A stretch of 26,324 bases of DNA from Ruminococcus sp. GTDB lineage: Bacteria; Bacillota_A; Clostridia; Oscillospirales; Acutalibacteraceae. Under the pieces are notes generated by a model. The model did not search any database. It was not told where the DNA came from and saw nothing but the letters and a program-made list of their open reading frames with translations. Position 1 is the first letter of the stretch. Every line of letters begins with the position of its first letter. This document shows positions 23,145 to 26,324 of the stretch, in pieces. The stretch is from the NCBI GenBank assembly GCA_017481395.1, contig JAFUPE010000026.1, positions 1 through 26,324 of the forward strand. Direction: 5' to 3'. Made by a program: the position numbers and the translations under genes.

Positions 23145-24065
23145 ATGAAAAAGCTTTTGTGCCTTATTATGGCTTTATTTATTACTTTTATTTTCTGCGG
23201 CTGTGACAACAATGAAATTACAGAAGACAAAGTAAATATTGTAGCCGTGTCTTTTCCTGAGTATGATTTTGCAAGGGCAGTTGCGGGAGATAATGCAAAA
23301 ATCACAATGCTTATTCCTCCTGCCGGCGAGGCTCATGGTTACGAGCCTACTGTTTCAGATATTAAAGCTGTGAGCAACTGCGATTTGTTTATATACACAG
23401 GCGGCGAAAGTGATACATGGGTAGAAAACGTACTTAATTCTGTTAATAATAATAAACTTACAGCCCTCGCTATGGTTGATTGTGTTGAAAACCTTTGCAA
23501 CGAAGACCACAACCATGAGCACAATCACGACAAATTCACCTTTGACGAGCATGTTTGGACAAGCCCCAAAAATGCAATTTCAATTGTAAATGCAATTAAA
23601 AATATCCTCTGTAAAATCGATAGCGAAAATAAAGATGCCTTTGCAGAAAACGCAAAGGCATACAGTGAAAAGCTTACAGAGCTTGATGAAAATATACGAG
23701 AGGTAACAGAAAAATCTGCTAATGACACTTTGGTTTTCGGCGACCGCTTTCCCCTTACTTACTTTGCCGAAAGCTATAACCTCGAATACTTAGCGGCCTT
23801 TTCGGGATGTAGCGAAGACACCGAGGCAAGTGCATCTACTGTTGCAAGCCTTATTGACTTTGTAAATGAAAATAAAATCCCCATTGTATTTATAAACGAA
23901 CTTTCAAACACCGCCATAGCAGAGCAGATTGCAAAGGAAACAGGTGCAGAGGTACGCACATTTTACTCCTGCCACAAAGTTTCAAAAGATGATTTTGAAA
24001 GCGGTATAACTTACATTGATATTATGAACAGGAATATTGAAAATCTTGATATAGCACTGAACTGA
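23145..24065 (+). CDS. znuA: Metal ABC transporter substrate-binding lipoprotein (ZnuA-like)
   Basis: Extracytoplasmic zinc- or manganese-binding protein, 306 residues from ATG 23145. The signal peptide MKKLLCLIMALFITFIF ends with Cys20, with a slightly unusual lipobox (FCGC). Metal-site elements: His64 in EAHGYEPTV, a His-rich loop with His at 122, 124, 126 and 128, and His136 in DEHVWTSP. Where ZnuA often has a third His, this protein has FGDRFPLTYF with Asp200, a form seen in clostridial relatives. An in-frame ATG at 23115 lies only 7 bases after a TAGAAT box, so 23145 is preferred; ribosome binding is weak for both. No permease or ATPase gene adjoins it. Confidence 0.85.
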   Translation: MKKLLCLIMALFITFIFCGCDNNEITEDKVNIVAVSFPEYDFARAVAGDNAKITMLIPPAGEAHGYEPTVSDIKAVSNCDLFIYTGGESDTWVENVLNSVNNNKLTALAMVDCVENLCNEDHNHEHNHDKFTFDEHVWTSPKNAISIVNAIKNILCKIDSENKDAFAENAKAYSEKLTELDENIREVTEKSANDTLVFGDRFPLTYFAESYNLEYLAAFSGCSEDTEASASTVASLIDFVNENKIPIVFINELSNTAIAEQIAKETGAEVRTFYSCHKVSKDDFESGITYIDIMNRNIENLDIALN

Positions 24066-24066
24066 A

Positions 24067-24090
24067 AAAGGCTCCCTTTCGGGAGCCTTT
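24067..24090. terminator. Bidirectional terminator between znuA and ruvX
   Basis: A 10-bp stem (24067-24076 with 24081-24090) with loop TTTC. The - side continues in a T5 tract (with the stem's own T's), so it suits the ruvX transcript best. Confidence 0.85.
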
Positions 24091-24092
24091 CG

Positions 24093-24494
24093 CTATTTCA
24101 AACTGTCAATATAACTCTGTAAAATTACAACGGCGGCGACACTGTCCACCACTGCTTTTCGCTTTTTGCCACGGGTGTTTGTCTCGTTAAGAAAACCATG
24201 AGCCATAACCGTTGTGCTTCGCTCGTCTGCCATTACTGTTTTAATTCCCGTAACCTCGGTTAGTGATTCTGCAAAAGCTCTTGCGTTCTTTGCACTTTCG
24301 CCCTCAGTGCCGTCCATATTTTTAGGAAGCCCTACTACTACAAGGTCGGCCTTTTTTACTTCCTCTGCTACTTTTTCTAAAAGCACATCCTTGCGTTTTT
24401 CGCTGATAACCGTTACGGGATAAGCTAAAAATCCGTTGTCACAGGCGGCAATGCCTGTTCTGGCTTTGCCCAAATCAACTGCCATGATAAGCAT
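24093..24494 (-). CDS. ruvX: Pre-16S rRNA nuclease/Holliday junction resolvase-like RuvX (YqgF)
   Basis: YqgF-family RNase-H-fold nuclease, 133 residues, implicated in processing the 5' end of pre-16S rRNA. Marks: AVDLGKARTGIA (first acidic residue), VVGLPKNMDGTEGESA, MADERSTTVMA and KRKAVVDSVAAVVILQSYI. All the expected acidic positions are present. ATG 24494 has GAGGTG 6 bases upstream, inside the end of the preceding gene. It is 3 bases after the transglutaminase-like gene, with which it is probably translated. Confidence 0.93.
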   Translation of the reverse strand: MLIMAVDLGKARTGIAACDNGFLAYPVTVISEKRKDVLLEKVAEEVKKADLVVVGLPKNMDGTEGESAKNARAFAESLTEVTGIKTVMADERSTTVMAHGFLNETNTRGKKRKAVVDSVAAVVILQSYIDSLK

Positions 24495-24497
24495 AAG

Positions 24498-25862
24498 TTA
24501 CACCTCGTCAGTATACTGCAAAATCACCGTCACCACCCTGAGGTGGGGCTTTTTGCTTATGGAAACGTTGTTTCTGTCGAAGAAATTTTCTTCAAGCTCC
24601 TCATTTACGGCATCCAGACACTCGAAGAAAATATAGTCGCCGTTATAGAAAAGCTCGTCTAAAGTATCATCAAAATCAAGGTCGGCAGAAATGCTGATGG
24701 TTACGGTTTCGGTAAGAGCACCCTGTGCAACACGAAGACCTGTTTTAATATTCTCCTTAGCAATATCCCCAAGGTCGTTAACAATCAAAGAATTTTTAAC
24801 GAAATAATTTTGTGCGGTTGCAGAGCATACTGGCACAATAAGGTTGAAGCTGTCAGCTACACCGTCATCAATACCACAAACCTGCTCTTCGGTAAGCTGA
24901 GAATAAATCGGCATAATGGTGTGGTCATATAAAAGCTGCTCGGTGGTAATATTAAAATAATCGTAACCGCTACCCTTTTCGGTATCATTCCAAGTAGAAT
25001 CAACATAGTACCACTCGTTGTCAATTTTAACACCGTTCCACATATGAAGGCCTTCATTGCCGTTGCCTATAACCGGAAAGCTTTCGATACCGACAGAGGC
25101 AAGCATAAGCTGCATCGCACGTGTGTAACCCTCGCAGACTGCCCTTTGATTAACAAGTGCACCATAGCTTGTAAAGCTTAAAAAGTCGTCGCTTACCTTA
25201 GATACATCCTCTGCGTAGTTACAATTCTTAATAAGCCAATCGTGGATGTAAAGCTCGCGGGAATATTCGGTCATATCTGAAAGAAGCCCCAAATGAAGCT
25301 CCTGAATTTTTGAATTAAGAGCCGCAGAGTAGCTTTCAACATCCTCTGCACTTAAATAAGAATAAAGCTGTAAAATTGTACTGCCTGTGGTATTGGCATA
25401 GCCAAACCGGTTGTCCATCCAGAAAATGTGCGGCTTATCCTGACAAAAAGCAACAATAACCTGACGAATCTGGGCTTCGGTTAACTCGGCATTCCATATT
25501 TTTATGTCAAGCAAATCGTAAAGACCATTCTCAGGCTTCTGTGCAATGTAAAAAACGTTTTCCTCCATTTCCCTATAGAGGATACGCTGAGCCTCCTCGG
25601 TAAGGCTTTTGTAGCCTTGGCTTAGTTCGGCACCGCCATAACGAACAGAAACAGGATAATCCGAAATATCTGCATAATCGTAACTAACTCCGTATGCATC
25701 TTTAACCGCAACGGTTTCCAGTGCATAGTCGGAAACAGGCTGAACAGTGCTGTCAGGAGTAAGCTCGTTAACATTATTTTCGGGCGGTTTATTGCTGTTG
25801 CAAGCTGTAAAAAGCAATAGAACGCTCAGCAAAATACAAATCAAAGGAAGTTTTGATTTCAC
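24498..25862 (-). CDS. Transglutaminase-like domain lipoprotein
   Basis: A surface lipoprotein of 454 residues. The signal MKSKLPLICILLSVLLL ends in lipobox FTAC (Cys21). The transglutaminase/protease-like core has Cys243 in AVCEGYTRAM, His273 in LHMWNGVKI and Asp288 in WYYVDSTW, the full catalytic triad. A preceding ~200-residue region and a ~120-residue tail are of unknown fold. Such proteins in Firmicutes are thought to act on surface proteins or peptides, but the reaction is not known here. The start is GTG 25862, with GAGGAG 8 bases upstream. It precedes ruvX by 3 bases. Confidence 0.85.
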   Translation of the reverse strand: MKSKLPLICILLSVLLLFTACNSNKPPENNVNELTPDSTVQPVSDYALETVAVKDAYGVSYDYADISDYPVSVRYGGAELSQGYKSLTEEAQRILYREMEENVFYIAQKPENGLYDLLDIKIWNAELTEAQIRQVIVAFCQDKPHIFWMDNRFGYANTTGSTILQLYSYLSAEDVESYSAALNSKIQELHLGLLSDMTEYSRELYIHDWLIKNCNYAEDVSKVSDDFLSFTSYGALVNQRAVCEGYTRAMQLMLASVGIESFPVIGNGNEGLHMWNGVKIDNEWYYVDSTWNDTEKGSGYDYFNITTEQLLYDHTIMPIYSQLTEEQVCGIDDGVADSFNLIVPVCSATAQNYFVKNSLIVNDLGDIAKENIKTGLRVAQGALTETVTISISADLDFDDTLDELFYNGDYIFFECLDAVNEELEENFFDRNNVSISKKPHLRVVTVILQYTDEV

Positions 25863-25913
25863 CTTTATATCTCCTCATAATCAAACCCAATATATACTCT
25901 TCCATATTCAAAG

Positions 25914-25941
25914 TAAGGGACAGCGTTTTGGCTGTCCCTTA
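25914..25941 (-). terminator. Hairpin after the PEP carboxykinase gene
   Basis: An 11-bp stem (25914-25924 with 25931-25941) with loop GTTTTG on the + strand. The - strand tail is CTTTG, so it is a moderate terminator separating PEP carboxykinase from the transglutaminase-like gene. Confidence 0.65.
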
Positions 25942-25961
25942 ACTTTTAAAAAATTCAACTA

Positions 25962-26324
25962 TTACTTAGAAAGTCTTTCCTTAAGACCTGCAAGCTGATT
26001 TTTGAGCTCCTCGGGGAGTCTGTCACCGAATTTCTGATAGAACTCCTCGATACCCTCGGTCTCCTTAAGCCACTTAGCATTGTCAACGTAAAGGATATCC
26101 TCAAGAACCTTAATGTCCATATCAAGACCTTCGAGGTTAATGTCAGATGCAGAGGGAACGTAGCCGATAGCGGTCTCGTTAGCGTTTGCTTCGCCATTGC
26201 AACGAGCAACAATCCACTCAAGAACACGGAAGTTGTCGCCGAAGCCGGGCCAGAGGAAGTTGCCATCATCATCAAGACGGAACCAGTTAACGTTGAAAAT
26301 CTTAGGAGCCTTGTCGCCTAAAAC
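25962..26324 (-). CDS. pckG: Phosphoenolpyruvate carboxykinase (GTP), C-terminal fragment at window edge
   Basis: The last 120 residues of a GTP-dependent PEP carboxykinase, which interconverts oxaloacetate and PEP. The gene runs off the 3' edge of the window, so its start is not seen. The frame reads FNVNWFRLDDDGNFLWPG followed by FGDNFRVLEWI, the near-invariant segment of the GTP-type enzyme, then a divergent helical tail ending KERLSK before the TAA. It is in a different frame from the longer ATG-initiated open frame on the same strand, which does not give a recognisable protein. Confidence 0.92.
   Translation of the reverse strand, partial: VLGDKAPKIFNVNWFRLDDDGNFLWPGFGDNFRVLEWIVARCNGEANANETAIGYVPSASDINLEGLDMDIKVLEDILYVDNAKWLKETEGIEEFYQKFGDRLPEELKNQLAGLKERLSK

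Noticed and set aside
25955..26275. A 106-codon - strand open frame at the right edge
   Set aside because: The alternative - strand frame gives the conserved PEP carboxykinase C-terminus. This frame starts with a poly-Met run and reads as low-complexity.
1..26324. CRISPR arrays, tRNA or rRNA genes, insertion sequences, attachment sites
   Set aside because: I found no regularly spaced repeats, cloverleaf sequence, transposase or integrase motifs, or flanking direct repeats anywhere in the window.

Overview
The window looks like chromosomal core sequence from an anaerobic, low-to-moderate-GC Firmicute, most likely a clostridial gut bacterium of the Oscillospiraceae/Ruminococcaceae kind. The reasons are strong GGAGG-type ribosome binding sites, clean sigma-A-like promoters (TTGAAA-N17-TATAAT type), a GTP-type PEP carboxykinase, a cohesin-like lipoprotein, a small clostridial-type pyrophosphatase paralogue, and a polyamine ABC operon. 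The assignment is inferred from protein character; no rRNA or marker set is present. I see no tRNA, rRNA, CRISPR array, transposase, integrase or phage gene.

Layout: (1) 1-4024, + strand: potABCD spermidine/putrescine importer, with potA cut by the window edge. (2) 4080-7353, - strand: a four-gene operon of cohesin-like lipoprotein, cyclophilin lipoprotein, HAD phosphatase and TVP38-type membrane protein. (3) 7507-9775, +: an S1-domain protein and RmuC. (4) 9811-11586, -: a full-length family I pyrophosphatase, an intrinsic terminator, a short divergent pyrophosphatase paralogue and a radical SAM protein. (5) 11775-12776, +: a GMP synthase that lacks the glutaminase domain. (6) 12849-13370, -: an unknown protein with a faint ADP-ribosyltransferase-like look. 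(7) 13503-16380, +: a SanA-like protein, then azlC-azlD-threonine aldolase. (8) 16432-18962, -: acyltransferase, zinc-ribbon protein and GltS symporter; the first two are in the same frame, separated by one TAA. (9) 19136-21323, +: cysK and a nucleotidyltransferase-family protein. (10) 21363-22985, -: an acyl-CoA synthetase-like enzyme. (11) 23145-24065, +: a ZnuA-type metal-binding lipoprotein. (12) 24093-26324, -: PEP carboxykinase C-terminus, a transglutaminase-like lipoprotein and RuvX.

Most genes are ordinary housekeeping, transport and envelope functions, arranged as short operons separated by clear hairpin terminators between convergent units. The points most worth a second look are the in-frame stop between the acyltransferase and its zinc ribbon, the amidotransferase-less GuaA behind three TATAAT boxes at exact 12-bp steps, the PotA with a duplicated TOBE-like tail, the paired pyrophosphatases with a terminator between them, and the unknown ART-like protein. 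I found no convincing new defence or mobile system; there are no intergenic stretches over 300 bases.
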